This document shows, piece after piece, positions 1 to 15,539 of a stretch of 64,000 nucleotides of DNA. The notes beneath the pieces were generated by a model that saw nothing but the letters and a program-made list of their open reading frames with translations, made no database searches and was not told the DNA's origin. Location: assembly GCA_013368325.1 (NCBI GenBank), contig JAACJK010000222.1:558001-622000 (forward strand), read 5' to 3'. Every line of letters begins with the position of its first letter. Within the stretch, counting starts at the first letter, position 1. The stretch comes from Ephemerocybe angulata (Eukaryota; Basidiomycota; Agaricomycetes; Agaricales; Psathyrellaceae). Both the position numbers and the translations under genes were made by a program.

Positions 1-1030
1 GCAGGCCGACTTACCTCTTGGCCATGTCCAGTCACTGCGCAGCAGAACCAGTCGCCTCTTTGCCATGTCCTCGACCACTTTCCAGCTCAACAGCGTACAC
101 CACAGCCAACCTGGACACTTCAAGAGCAGATCATCGTCGCTCTGGGGCTAAGGTACGTCAGAGTCCCAATCTCTCCGCACCATACCAATCTCTCTCTCCC
201 ATAGCACGAACCTACCAGTTGCGCCATGCATTTTCAGCCCCAGAGCATGAACGGCATGGTACGTCCCCTCTGCATGGCGGAAGAGCACATCCCACACCCA
301 CATCTCGAGCATCTATTTCTACACTTTCTCCCGACCGGACTCCTCACGAGTCCTCGGGTTGATAACACCTTCGGGCAACCTTCGGGTGAGGGGTGCCACA
401 TAGGGGCCCCGTGTAGGGACCGTGCGAGGCAGTAGCGGTAATCACTCAACTCGTGTGGCTTCGGCGCTCGCTCGATTTGGATATTCCATTCGAGCGTCGG
501 GGGCACCACCAGCGCTTCGAACGTGTTTCCGTCTAACCAACGGGGGTGCGGTAAGGACCACTGGAGCCGGATGTCGTACGGCCAGTCGTCAGTCGCCCTG
601 TTAGAACAGGGACGCAGCTGGTCTCGTCTTTGACGAGCAACCGCACCAGCTACATCCTGAAGAAGGGTGTTTGCAGCGTTGCCAAGCGTACGATAAAACG
701 AGATGGTGGGATGTGTTACTGAAGTCATGCAGAGGATCAGGCGTGCCATGGCCCCCCCTTCCCCGCTGTCATTGGGAAGGTCCTGGTACGTGTGCTATTG
801 CTGTTCTCGGTGCTTTAAGATGTTGACTTGTTCAGCAGCCTTGGTCGACGCCTGAAAAGGTGCGTTGAGCGTGCAATCAGTTCACAGTGCTAATGACTTT
901 TCCAGAATGCCATACCCCGACCGCCCAAATCTCGCATCAAGAACAAACTTTTCCACAGCAGAATGGAACCTAGTAGATTGTAAGCCGTTTTTCGTATCTT
1001 CCGTGCTTGCCTTTCTGACTTCGCCAACAG

Positions 1031-1076
1031 ACTTTTCTTTCTTTTCTCTTTCTCTTTCTCTTTCTTTTTCTTTATC
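1031..1076. repeat. CT-rich microsatellite
   Basis: A 46-base pyrimidine tract made of TTTCT and CTTTCT units. It produces low-complexity open frames on both strands that should not be read as genes. Confidence 0.85.
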
Positions 1077-1284
1077 TCCGAACCTGTCATACTGTATCAA
1101 TAACAAAGAACACAACGCATATAAGCACCCATTCTTCTGCGATTGCACAGAGACTGTTGTTGAAACGTTGAAGACCTATCTGATATTAGAGATGTTTAAG
1201 GAGTCGTGTGTCCTCAATAAATGCTCACCGAAGTCTGCGCAAGGGGATCCCGGATCCCAGGGTCTGCAAACGTTATGAGAGGAC

Positions 1285-1590
1285 GCTGCAGCGCGAAGGG
1301 CCGCGGGAAAGAAAGAAGGGTCGAAAGAACCTGGGCCCGCCATTCGCGACGACGCGTGGACGATCCATAGAGCCAACGGGGGACAGAGGCTGCGACGCGA
1401 AGGGCCGCGGGGAGCCTACCGGGGATGTCATTACGGCGAAAACCATTGAACGTACATGAAGAATGAGAAGAAGGAGTGGCAATCGATTGGAGGGCCGTAA
1501 GGAGAGAATAAGTTGCCCGCCATTGGCGCGGGAACTCACCGACGATCCGACGGGGCTACGCGATGTGACAATGGCGAGATCATTGCGACG
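1285..1590. repeat. GC-rich imperfect duplication
   Basis: The phrase CGCGAAGGGCCGCGGG occurs near 1292 and again near 1397. The phrase CCCGCCATT followed by GCG and then GACGATCC occurs near 1335 and again near 1517. The copies are diverged and alternate, so this is an old imperfect duplication. No coding role seen. Confidence 0.5.
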
Positions 1591-2179
1591 GGAAGGGGAC
1601 ATGGTGGGGGGAGGGAAGAAAGAAATTGGGGAATCCGATTAAAGGAGCGGCCTGGTTTATACAAACCCCAGGGTTCCAGGGTTTGAACCTCGGGCGACCT
1701 CTTGCGCTCACGCGAAACGCGCCCAGTGGGTTGAGGGACCTCCACACTTAGATGCGACCATCGCTCGTTGGCGTCACCTCAGCCTTCACATTCTCTCGCA
1801 ATATGCAATTCCCAAGAAAAAGTGAATCATCTCTGGCGTCTAACACATTGTGTTCCGAATCCCTCCTGTGCGCAACTCTATCCTCTCTATGATGATGACG
1901 AGGCCGTTGTCGTTTGACCAGCGTACTCACACTGTCCGGGTGCTGGCTTCTCCTCCAATGGCTCCCAACTGTAGGTAGTTTAGCGGTGGTGAACATGCAG
2001 AGCCGGGTAGCCACGTACGCTTTCCTTCCACTATGTTGGTTGCAGGGATCAACTCGTCGTTTGCAACGTCCAATGCCTCCTCGATCTGGCCTTCACCGAG
2101 CTTCTCTGCAGCGGCGGTAAGGTCTCCGTTTGCACTCTCCACGATGTTGAGTCTGTGCCGTGTCAGAGCCTCGACGCCC

Positions 2180-2735
2180 TGGCGATAGACAGGTTTCGGG
2201 GATCGTGGCGAGGACCGAAAGCAGTCGACATAGCTCATGCCCTTGTCGTGCGCCTCGAGGGTGACGTTCGGCGTAGAGGAGGCGAGCGACTAGACCTTGA
2301 CGGTTCGGTCGAGACAGGCGCTAATGAAGGTATTGCCGTCCATGATGTAGTGGGTGTGGCCTTCGAAGGTCTGGGCGGGCGCGGGCGTCAGATGAGTTCA
2401 TGCACGGCGCCATCGCCACGCACCTGGATGTTCTTCCACCTCTTCTACCAGCCTTGATCGACATGTCATCGCTGCCTATGAGCGCAATCGGCAGCGTCGG
2501 TTGCACCGTCAAACCAACGTCAAACACCGGATATAATCAGGATGGGCCTCGAACGCCGCGACCTTCTCGTGCGTGTGTAGTTGAAGACGCAGCTGGTCGC
2601 GACGAACCAGTCCTTCCGCGGAATGAACTTCGTGCAGCGAACAGGGACCTCTGCGACCTCGAAGCCTCGGACGAGGAGGGCGGTGTTGTGGTTGTAGATG
2701 TTCACGCTACCGTTTGAGCATGACCCTAACAACAT
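2180..2735 (-). pseudogene. Coatomer beta'-COP WD40 relic
   Basis: Read on the minus strand, the fragment begins with an NGSVNIYNH blade, continues through EVAEVPVRCTKFIPRKDW, then VAAFEAHPDYIR, then a GSDDMSIKAG blade, a DGNTF..ACLDRT-like stretch and AHDKGMSYVD. This is the order of the first WD40 blades of beta'-COP (Sec27/COPB2), a COPI vesicle-coat subunit. At least three frame changes are needed, the N-terminal methionine region is absent and the alpha-solenoid half is missing, so only a few hundred residues of a roughly 800-residue protein remain. It lies head to head with PRP16, about 90 bp away. A functional copy must exist elsewhere because COPI is essential. The family call is fairly secure; the downstream limit is not. 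Confidence 0.7.
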
Positions 2736-2826
2736 GATGGCAATTAGCAGGCACCATATTGACGCCGGAAAGGTGATGACATAAGCGCCTTAAGCTTGAC
2801 ATCCTACCACCACCTTGTCCGCTGTT

Positions 2827-7755
<4,929 letters not shown>

Positions 7756-7893
7756 TTATAGCGTTGCTCGTTTTGTATGTAGTATAGTGATAGCCGGCGT
7801 TTCTATGGGGATAGACCAGATTCCGTGGCCAAGAGAGCGCGGGTCACTCTTGACCCAGAATCAAGCTGATGAAGCCAACACTTGTCCTCGACC

Positions 7894-10076
7894 ATGGCCA
7901 CCGCCATGAACCAAGCAATGGCTAACGCTTCGGTCGAGTCTCCTCTTTCCACCCTCGTCCGTCGTGCTTCTTCCAGGCGCAAACCGCCGCCGTCGCTGGA
8001 CACCAGCGGCCAGCGCCTAGTACAAACTCCGGCGATCACATTTCAATACGATTATGCAGAGGATACACCCCAGTTCCAGGACAACAGCAGCGACACATTC
8101 AAGCCACCACACTCGCCTTTGCTGCATGGCCATTTCGCAAGAGATTCTGTCGCCACAGCGTCGGACTACGAGGGAAACTCTTATCTCGAGTCAGCCAGTC
8201 CGAACAGCACACGGACACATTCTTTCAGCTCGTCGAATGCCTACGCCGATTCTGAACTGGACTACCGATACCATTATGACAACGCCTACGAAGAAAGCGT
8301 ATACTCCCAGCCTGACATGACGAATACTAACTCTCGCGGCGCCGCACTACGGGATTCGTGGAACTCGACCGCTACGACCAGTACCGTCAGACCCGGGACG
8401 AGGCTCGAGGGCGGTCAGGATGGCCAGTACATCTCAACGAACCAGGTTTGGGGTGACGGCGAGCAACAGCAACATCAGTATACCAGCAGGGAGGAAGATA
8501 ACGGCTATTACAACGACTACAACGACTACTTCGGTTCAGCAGCGACCGGTGATGTGAGGGCGACGAGCCCGGCTGTACAGCAGCACACCGCCGGACGAAC
8601 ACCTATCGTGAAACCTGTGTCTGCCAACTTTTCCCGACCAGTGCGGCCTGCGGTGGAGGTAGATCAAGCCTTGGAGGAGCGGAAGAGGCAAGTTCTCCTG
8701 CGGAATTTGAGCCGGCAGGGCTCTAAGTCGCCTACACCGGGCTCGTCGCTGCGCAATGCGGTTAGTGGGGACGGACAGCCTTCGCGCGCTACATCGCCAT
8801 CCTCGCCGTATACAAATACAGGCTCTGCTTCGTCCTCAACACACCTGTCTCCATATTCCCCCCAACCTGTGCTCTCGAAACAACGCTCGAACCTTTCGCA
8901 GAAGTCGTCATTAGCGCCGACTGAACCTCTACCACAACCACCCACGATATCACGGCAGGCTTCGAATCTCTCACAACAGTCTTCAACATCTTCTACTCAA
9001 TCACACGCACCGAGCATCTCAAGGCAGGGTTCGAATATATCCCAGGAATCGACACCGTCCCCTCAACAACCTGCGATGTCACGACAGCCATATAACGCCC
9101 CACAGCAGTCCCTGTTGTCTCCCCACCCACAACCACCTCCAATGTCACGACAGAATGAATCTCAACCACCCTCATCACACTTATCCCCCCGACCACAACT
9201 GAACACCACCCCTTCCGAACGCACGCAGTCGACAACGAGTGTATACTCTAACTACTCGTACTACCAGTACGAAAGCGCCGTGCCGTCACCGACGGGGAGC
9301 ACATTCAGCAACGCTAACGATCCCTTCTCCGTGAAGCGGGGAAGCGCGGCCGGGGCTAGCAAGATGAACCAGTCGCGAACACCTTCGCCCCTGCCGACGA
9401 CTGACAAGGAGAAGGCGAAAGGGCCGAAGACGGCGCACGACTACCTGCTGCTGGGGATTGAGCACCATGAAGCCGATAGGCTGAATGAAAGCGCGAGGTG
9501 CTTCGAGCGGAGCACGGTGGAGGGCGGTGGGTGCGGTGTGGGTATGCTCATGTGGGGGTTGACGCTGCGGCACGGGTGGGGGTGTCCGAAGAACGAGAAG
9601 CTGGCGTTCAAGTGGCTGCAGAAAGCGGCGGAGAGCGCGGTGGAGGATTTGGAGGCCACACGGGCGAGGGGGATCAAGGATAATAGTGTACTTCAGGTGT
9701 GTGTTTATTGGGACTTCCTCGTAGTGGGTGGAGTGCTGATTGAGTTGTTGCAGTCCGAGCTTATCCTTGCTATCTATGAGGTTGGGCAGTGTTTCTTTCA
9801 GGGATGGGGTGTGCCGAAGGACCAGAAGATGGCGGTTGTGAGTTTACTTTTCTGACTTCCATGACTTTGGAAGCTAACCCGCACCTTTAGAGCTATTACA
9901 CAATTGCCGCAGAGCTTGGAGATCCCGATGCCCAGATGGACTTGGCCTTTTGTCTTACGAATGGAAAGGGGTGTAAGAAGGACAAGAAGGCGGCGGCGAA
10001 GTGGTACCGGGCTGCGATTAAGCAGGGACAGAGCGACGTGGGACTTGCCTGGGTTTACAAGGATAAATACCAATGA
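7894..10076 (+). CDS. Sel1-repeat protein, Nif1/Dsf2-like
   Basis: Three exons (introns 9697-9753 and 9838-9890) give about 690 residues. Residues 1 to about 500 are low-complexity, rich in Ser, Pro, Gln and Thr, with repeated SRQGSN/SRQASNLS-type units near 8700-9100 that look like kinase or 14-3-3 target sites. The C-terminal 190 residues carry Sel1-like repeats: LGIEHHEADRLNESARCFE, MLMWGLTLRHGWGCPKNEK, YEVGQCFFQGWGVPKDQKMA and MDLAFCLTNGKGCKKDKKAA, ending KDKYQ. This layout (disordered N-terminus, Sel1 repeats, W-KxKY tail) matches fungal Nif1/Dsf2-type proteins, related to the Chs4/Skt5 chitin-synthase activators and linked to septum or cell-cycle control. I place it in that group by architecture; the exact role is inference. 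The ATG at 7894 is 139 bp after the PRP16 stop. Confidence 0.85.
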
Positions 10077-10377
10077 TACCCCTTATTTGCTTGTGGATTC
10101 TTAGACGGCAGTTCAGAGTTATGTTGGAGCCACGGTAAGGGCGGGGCTCGTCGAAGCGCTTGATATCCTGTCGCGCGTTTTGACTTTGCAAGAAAGGTGT
10201 CGTTGTATCATCAGTCTCTATTACTTACTTACATTGATAAATCGATGAGGGTCCGTGTCTATCCAAATCTACAGGTAGCTAGCTAGCTGTGTGTTACATT
10301 CTATTAGTACATGAAGCGGAGAGATCATTCGAATTTCGAGGCACATTTCGTTACGTTCGCTCGTTCCTCATGGGTGC

Positions 10378-11184
10378 TTACCACTCTCCTCCCTCATCCC
10401 AACCGCCCTTGTCTCTGGTTACACCAGAGCTGCCGAGCTTGGGCTTTCCGCGAGCCTTGCGGCCTCCCAACTCCTTGTACATTTCTCGCATGGCAAGCTT
10501 TCCAGGCTTCTCAACAGTGGCAGCCTCCTCGCGCCATTGCTCCTCCTTGAGCTCCCTCGGTGTCTGATATCCAGACTGATATCCAGATCGGCTGGATGTG
10601 CCGGATAGGACCATGGGGGGCTCACGCTCCTTGAGCGTCTTGTTGTAGGTCACTCGCTGTAGAAGTGAGTCAGTATGCTATGCACGAGTCATCGGAAGCA
10701 GGGGACGCACCCAATTCTGTTTCGACTCGCGTTTCGTCCACTTGCCTGGGGGCAAGCTCTCGTCGTGGAAGTTCTCCTTCCTGTAGTGCTGGAACCACAC
10801 TGATATCGGCGCATCAGTTGAAGAGGAATGTCTGAAGCGATAGAAGGCCTTACCGTAGTTCAACGTCTGACTCTTATTCCACTTCTTGCTCACCCGTGAA
10901 CACTTTGCGAGATCCGATATTGACAGGCGGGTGAAGATCTTTTGCGAGACCTCGGTCGGGAATGCGCGAAGAGGGTCCTTCTTCGACACTGAGATGTAGA
11001 GGGGTCGGATGGTGCGGGCATGGGCTCTGCCTGTGGGAGAGGAAGGGCGAGTAACCCCGGGGCTGTTGGGGTTGGATTGGACGTTGACGACTTCGTCGTC
11101 GGAGTCGTCCCTGGTGTCGGGCGCTTGTGTGCGCTCCTTCGTGTTGCTGCTGTACGATTTTAGGACGTCTTGTAGAAGACTCAT
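10378..11184 (-). CDS. F-box protein
   Basis: Three exons (introns 10800-10853 and 10657-10710) join in frame to about 232 residues. After MSLLQDVLKSYSS and an acidic serine-rich stretch comes an F-box, LRAFPTEVSQKIFTRLS followed by DLAKCSRVSKKWNKS, the usual Skp1-binding helices. It is followed by VWFQHYRKENF, KWTKRESKQNW, RVTYNKTLKERE and a basic C-terminus with YQTPRELKEEQWREEA and MREMYKELGGRK. The protein is therefore expected to be a substrate receptor of an SCF ubiquitin ligase. The C-terminal part looks like a conserved small fungal F-box type, but I cannot name the orthologue. The ATG at 11184 is the first in frame that gives an F-box near residue 80, and a TATA-like element lies 58 bp upstream. 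The neighbour DPM1 ends only 97 bp upstream. Confidence 0.8.
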
Positions 11185-11241
11185 GACGGTTCGGTGTGAG
11201 TGTTTAGAGCAGCCTGAAGCCTCGATATCAATGTGGGGTGG

Positions 11242-11249
11242 TATATATA
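11242..11249 (-). promoter_or_regulatory. TATA-like element of the F-box gene
   Basis: TATATATA lies 58 bp upstream of the F-box start codon, in the short gap after DPM1. Position and sequence fit a core promoter. The element is palindromic, so orientation rests on context only. Confidence 0.45.
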
Positions 11250-11281
11250 GGGCGCTGACAAATAATGACATCATGAAGGGG

Positions 11282-12514
<1,233 letters not shown>

Positions 12515-12847
12515 ATGCAACCACCATCGCCGTCGGGCTCGTCGCCCCCGCCGACCCTCGAGACCCCTGCTCTGCAGCGATTACAATCATATCTGCGCCA
12601 ACCCTTGCGCATCTCCGTTACCGATGGGCGGATCTTTCTTGGAACCTTTGCGGGCACGGACAAACCGCTGAACATTTTACTCGCAAATACAGAGGAGTAT
12701 CGGATGGGGAGCGGGGAGATGTTGGAGGGACGATATGTTGGGCAGGTGTTGATACCGTGGAGGCTAGTGACGAAGGTCGAGGCACAGGCGCAGCAGGATT
12801 ATGGATATGCGAGTGGTTCTGGGTTGGAAGGTCCAATGTACCTCTGA
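12515..12847 (+). CDS. NAA38: LSM-domain protein, NatC auxiliary subunit
   Basis: A single open frame of 110 residues. After a Pro/Ser-rich lead the Sm fold is clear: LQSYLRQPLRISVTDGRIF, LGTFAGTDKPLNILLANTEE (Sm1 with the conserved D..LN core), then GRYVGQVLIPWRLVTKVEA (Sm2-like). An RYVGQ.L.P..... tail in place of the RGNNI motif of RNA-binding LSm proteins is typical of LSMD1/Naa38 (Mak31 in yeast), a subunit of the NatC N-terminal acetyltransferase. The ATG at 12515 gives a family-typical length. It is divergently paired with DPM1. It could be another divergent Lsm protein, but the Sm2 variant favours Naa38. Confidence 0.85.
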   Translation: MQPPSPSGSSPPPTLETPALQRLQSYLRQPLRISVTDGRIFLGTFAGTDKPLNILLANTEEYRMGSGEMLEGRYVGQVLIPWRLVTKVEAQAQQDYGYASGSGLEGPMYL

Positions 12848-12911
12848 GATATGTATATTTGGGTGGGGGTATGGAACGGGTTCTGAGACACAGCGGTGGA
12901 AGGCCATCAAC

Positions 12912-12983
12912 ACACCGATGGTGAAGTGGTTATCATGCTTGCCTTCCAAGCAAGCGGCACGGGTTCGATTCCCGTTCGGTGTA
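12912..12983 (+). tRNA. tRNA-Gly (anticodon TCC)
   Basis: A full cloverleaf can be drawn: acceptor ACACCGA pairing with TCGGTGT, D arm GTGA..TCAT, anticodon stem CTTGC/GCAAG around loop CTTCCAA (anticodon TCC), T arm ACGGG-TTCGATT-CCCGT, discriminator A. The A box (TGGTGAAGTGG) and B box (GGTTCGATTCC) are intact and no intron is present. A five-T Pol III terminator follows directly at 12984-12988. Confidence 0.95.
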
Positions 12984-13144
12984 TTTTTAACAAAACTTTG
13001 AATAGCTACATATCTATGGAGCTCACCTCCAAGGCTACAAATTTTTTTTGGTAGACTCTCTGTCTTCTGGTGAGAGAGTTTGAGCATGGTTTTAGTCTGA
13101 AGGAACGGGAACTCACTTTGAGTGCCAGATCATCTGTGTGTTTC

Positions 13145-13662
13145 TCAAGCCTTGCTCAAGCCATGGTCAGAGTGGGATGGAAAAGAAGAGATCTGATATG
13201 GAGGGGCAGCATGATTGGGGAGAGGCTCCAACTTAGAGATGGGGGCAGTGGCACCTGTGGGTACCTCCTGCACTCTCTTTTTCTCATTCTTGAGCTCCAT
13301 CATCAGCTTCTCCAACTCATATCGCTGAGAAATGGCTTGTATAAGGCGCTGCCACCGGTAGTGGCGAGCCACCTGTCATGCAAAAGCTCATCTTTTGTTT
13401 GTCTGTACGTAGAACCTCTTCATGCGATGATGCTCTTGCTCGCCCTACATTTGGTGAATTAGTTGATGCTTCTGAACCTCAATAAATGTTGAGCTGGCTT
13501 ACAGTCTGGGTTGAAAAGTTGTCTGTTGTGCCAAAAGTAGGGATCATAGCTGGATAATGACCCAAAGCATGGAACTTGTACGTGTAAAGGTTTAACATCC
13601 TTGCTTTCGATCCAATTGTTGCTCCCCCTTTGGTTGAATTGCACCGCTGCTGACGATGTCAT
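13145..13662 (-). CDS. Small hypothetical three-exon protein
   Basis: Two introns restore one frame: a GTAAGCC donor near 13503 with an ATGTAG acceptor, then a GTTCTA donor with a GACAG acceptor near 13375. The product (about 150 residues) starts MTSSAAVQFNQRG, contains SSYDPYFWHNRQLFNPD, then VARHYRWQRLIQAISQRYEL followed by a helical KLMMELKNEKKRV stretch, and ends DHGLSKA. I recognise no domain. In-frame splicing and non-random composition favour a real gene, but the second donor is weak. Confidence 0.45.
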
Positions 13663-14527
13663 GCTGCATCCTCATGTAAGGGTTCACCGAAACATTGGTG
13701 TAACCATGTATTTGTATGAATATACATGAACGCTTGTGAGTGAATCCGAGATTTCACAGAATTGAGTGAGTACAAGTCTACGCTTAGAGATAACGAGATA
13801 GTGGAGTTGATCAGATCAAGGCCATGAGATCGCAACGCACTGTTGATTAGCGCTGGGCGTAATCAATCATAAGTAAGCTTCAAGTTTCGGTAGTGCACGG
13901 CATACCTTCGTTATAGTCGATTTCATAGAATAGAAAAGGTTCACGCAACAAGTGCGAGAACGTAGTTCGAGTTAGAGAGTTGAAAAAGGTGTCACCTCCC
14001 GACGGCCTTGCATAGATTATTATACTAAGTACAAGTAAGTATCCAGACTGTCCTAAAGTGTCGTAGCTGCTTCCAGCTTGGAGGAGAACATTCTTAAGGA
14101 AGTTCTCCTCTATTCTATTTTTGTCCTTGCCATGCCGGAAAGTCGTGGACTTTCCAAGAAGGTGTGTGATGTCCTTTCCTTGGTGACTCATGCACGGCTC
14201 GGGGACTTCGGCTTGCCGTGATGCCGAAGTCACGCTGATATTATGTGCTGACATGATATCAGACTCTCAGTCGCGAGGATGTGTCTGCGGAGCCTGACGC
14301 GTGCTTAACTAATAACACCTAGCCCTAGCGCTGGTGTACTAGAGTGGATGTAGGGTCTGGACTTCGAGCGGGATTGAGGTGAGAAGGCTACTAGAGCCAG
14401 TTAGAGTAGTTTATATAGATACAACCCTGTCGTAGCTATATAAACTACGAAAAATACAAAAGAATCAAAAACGAAAAAGAAAAATCATAATTCCCAATGC
14501 ATACCCCCCCAGCCTTCGAGCCTCAAA
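13663..14527. other. AT-rich spacer without recognised gene
   Basis: No recognisable protein. A minus-strand open frame at 13880-14254 has no known motif. The stretch could include solo-LTR sequence of the neighbouring gypsy relic, but I see no matching second copy. Confidence 0.4.
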
Positions 14528-15381
14528 CTAAGCATCTACATCCATGTTGTCATCCATAACCTCTATGCTAGCATACCCCCTCTTAGGCAACACCTCGCCA
14601 CTGAAGACATCCACTCTGGGATAGGCTTTGCTGTAACACGATACTTCAGAATGAAGGACTATCTGGCGTTGATTGACATCGGTGAAGGTCAGCAATGAGA
14701 CGGTTCTCGTGGACTGCATGAGTGAAAGAGGGGGGTGATGGCGGCTATGGTGAAGAAAGTATTGAAGGTGATCATACCAGAGTTGCGCTAGTTTTAAATT
14801 GTGGACCTTTGGATCAGGCTCCTTCATTGCGCCTCGAGCAGCCACATCACCATGTCTTGCCCCAAGCACTGCATGATGGTGAAAACCTTGTGCAAATGCT
14901 CATGAGTACTGTAGCATCGAAGCGGGTTGAAAGCAGTCTGGAGAGCTACCGTGATAAGAGCTAGATGCTCCATACGGATGTCGACTAAGGCATGCTCCGG
15001 AATCACGTGCACCTGGCGAGGGTTTGGTACTAGGGTGTTGCCTTGGGTTAGGTACATCCGAATTTCGAAAATAATAAAGATCTTACATCCTCCAGAAGCA
15101 CGACAAGCTGTTCGGATGAGTCCATTCAACGTCTACTCAAGGGCCCCGGCAAACGAGGGATTGAAAGTGTACATGGGCCTGCTGTCTTGTTCTCTAGCTG
15201 GGGCAAAATCCCAGTCTTGAGCTTGAGTCATAAGCGCGGAAATGAACTGGATGCCTTGAAGATCGCAAGGCTGGATAGTGCGGACGTCCGGGTTGACTGG
15301 GGTGTATTCTGGATGGTCGGGCGCATTGGAGCGCAATGCGACAATGGTGGTGGTGGTAGGCATAGAAATAGAAGTGTTCAT
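14528..15381 (-). pseudogene. Broken hypothetical gene with well-formed promoter
   Basis: The frame starts at the ATG at 15381 (MNTSISMPTTTTIV), about 105 nt after a TATAAAT and a pyrimidine-rich leader, which is a normal basidiomycete gene start. It runs through NPDVRTIQPCDLQGIQFISA and YTFNPSFAGALE to an in-frame TAG at 15133-15135. The same frame then continues without a break (LNGLIRTACRASGG, PRQVHVIPEHALVDIRMEH, CYSTHEHLHKVFTIMQ) to about 14830. A frame change leads into LAQLWYDHLQYFLHHSRHH and the end VMDDNMDVDA. One nonsense codon plus one frameshift therefore separate it from a protein of about 280 residues. I do not recognise the family. It lies just downstream of the gypsy relic on the same strand, so it may be an accessory ORF of that element or an independent gene. 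Confidence 0.5.
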
Positions 15382-15485
15382 AGTGAAGATAGTAAAGAGA
15401 CGAGTGTTGAAAGAAAGGTTCTTTGTTTTTTGTGGGATGGAATGAGAATGGGAGACCGATGTTGAGCCAATATTTCGTCTGAGGC

Positions 15486-15492
15486 ATTTATA
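15486..15492 (-). promoter_or_regulatory. TATA box of the broken gene
   Basis: TATAAAT on the minus strand, about 105 bp before the ATG at 15381, followed by a C/T-rich leader ending TATCTTCACT just before the ATG. Confidence 0.6.
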
Positions 15493-15539
15493 CATCAGTA
15501 CTTGGCCGCCTCATGTTCGAGCTCATGTTTGCTCATAGC

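Larger units (their letters stand above)
1..2179. other. Unassigned region, no recognisable gene
   Basis: I recognise no protein here. Around 18-260 there are intron-like signals on the plus strand (a GTACGT donor near 151 and a CCCATAG acceptor near 203), so the tail of a spliced gene entering from the left is possible, but the short peptides match nothing I know. The stretch also holds a pyrimidine tract and a GC-rich imperfect duplication, listed separately. An open minus-strand frame at 1927-2238 may be the decayed end of the beta'-COP relic that follows, but it does not resemble that family's C-terminus. Confidence 0.4.

Noticed and set aside
234..749. 171-residue minus-strand open frame near the left edge
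   Set aside because: No recognisable domain; overlapping plus-strand intron signals are equally good. Left unassigned.
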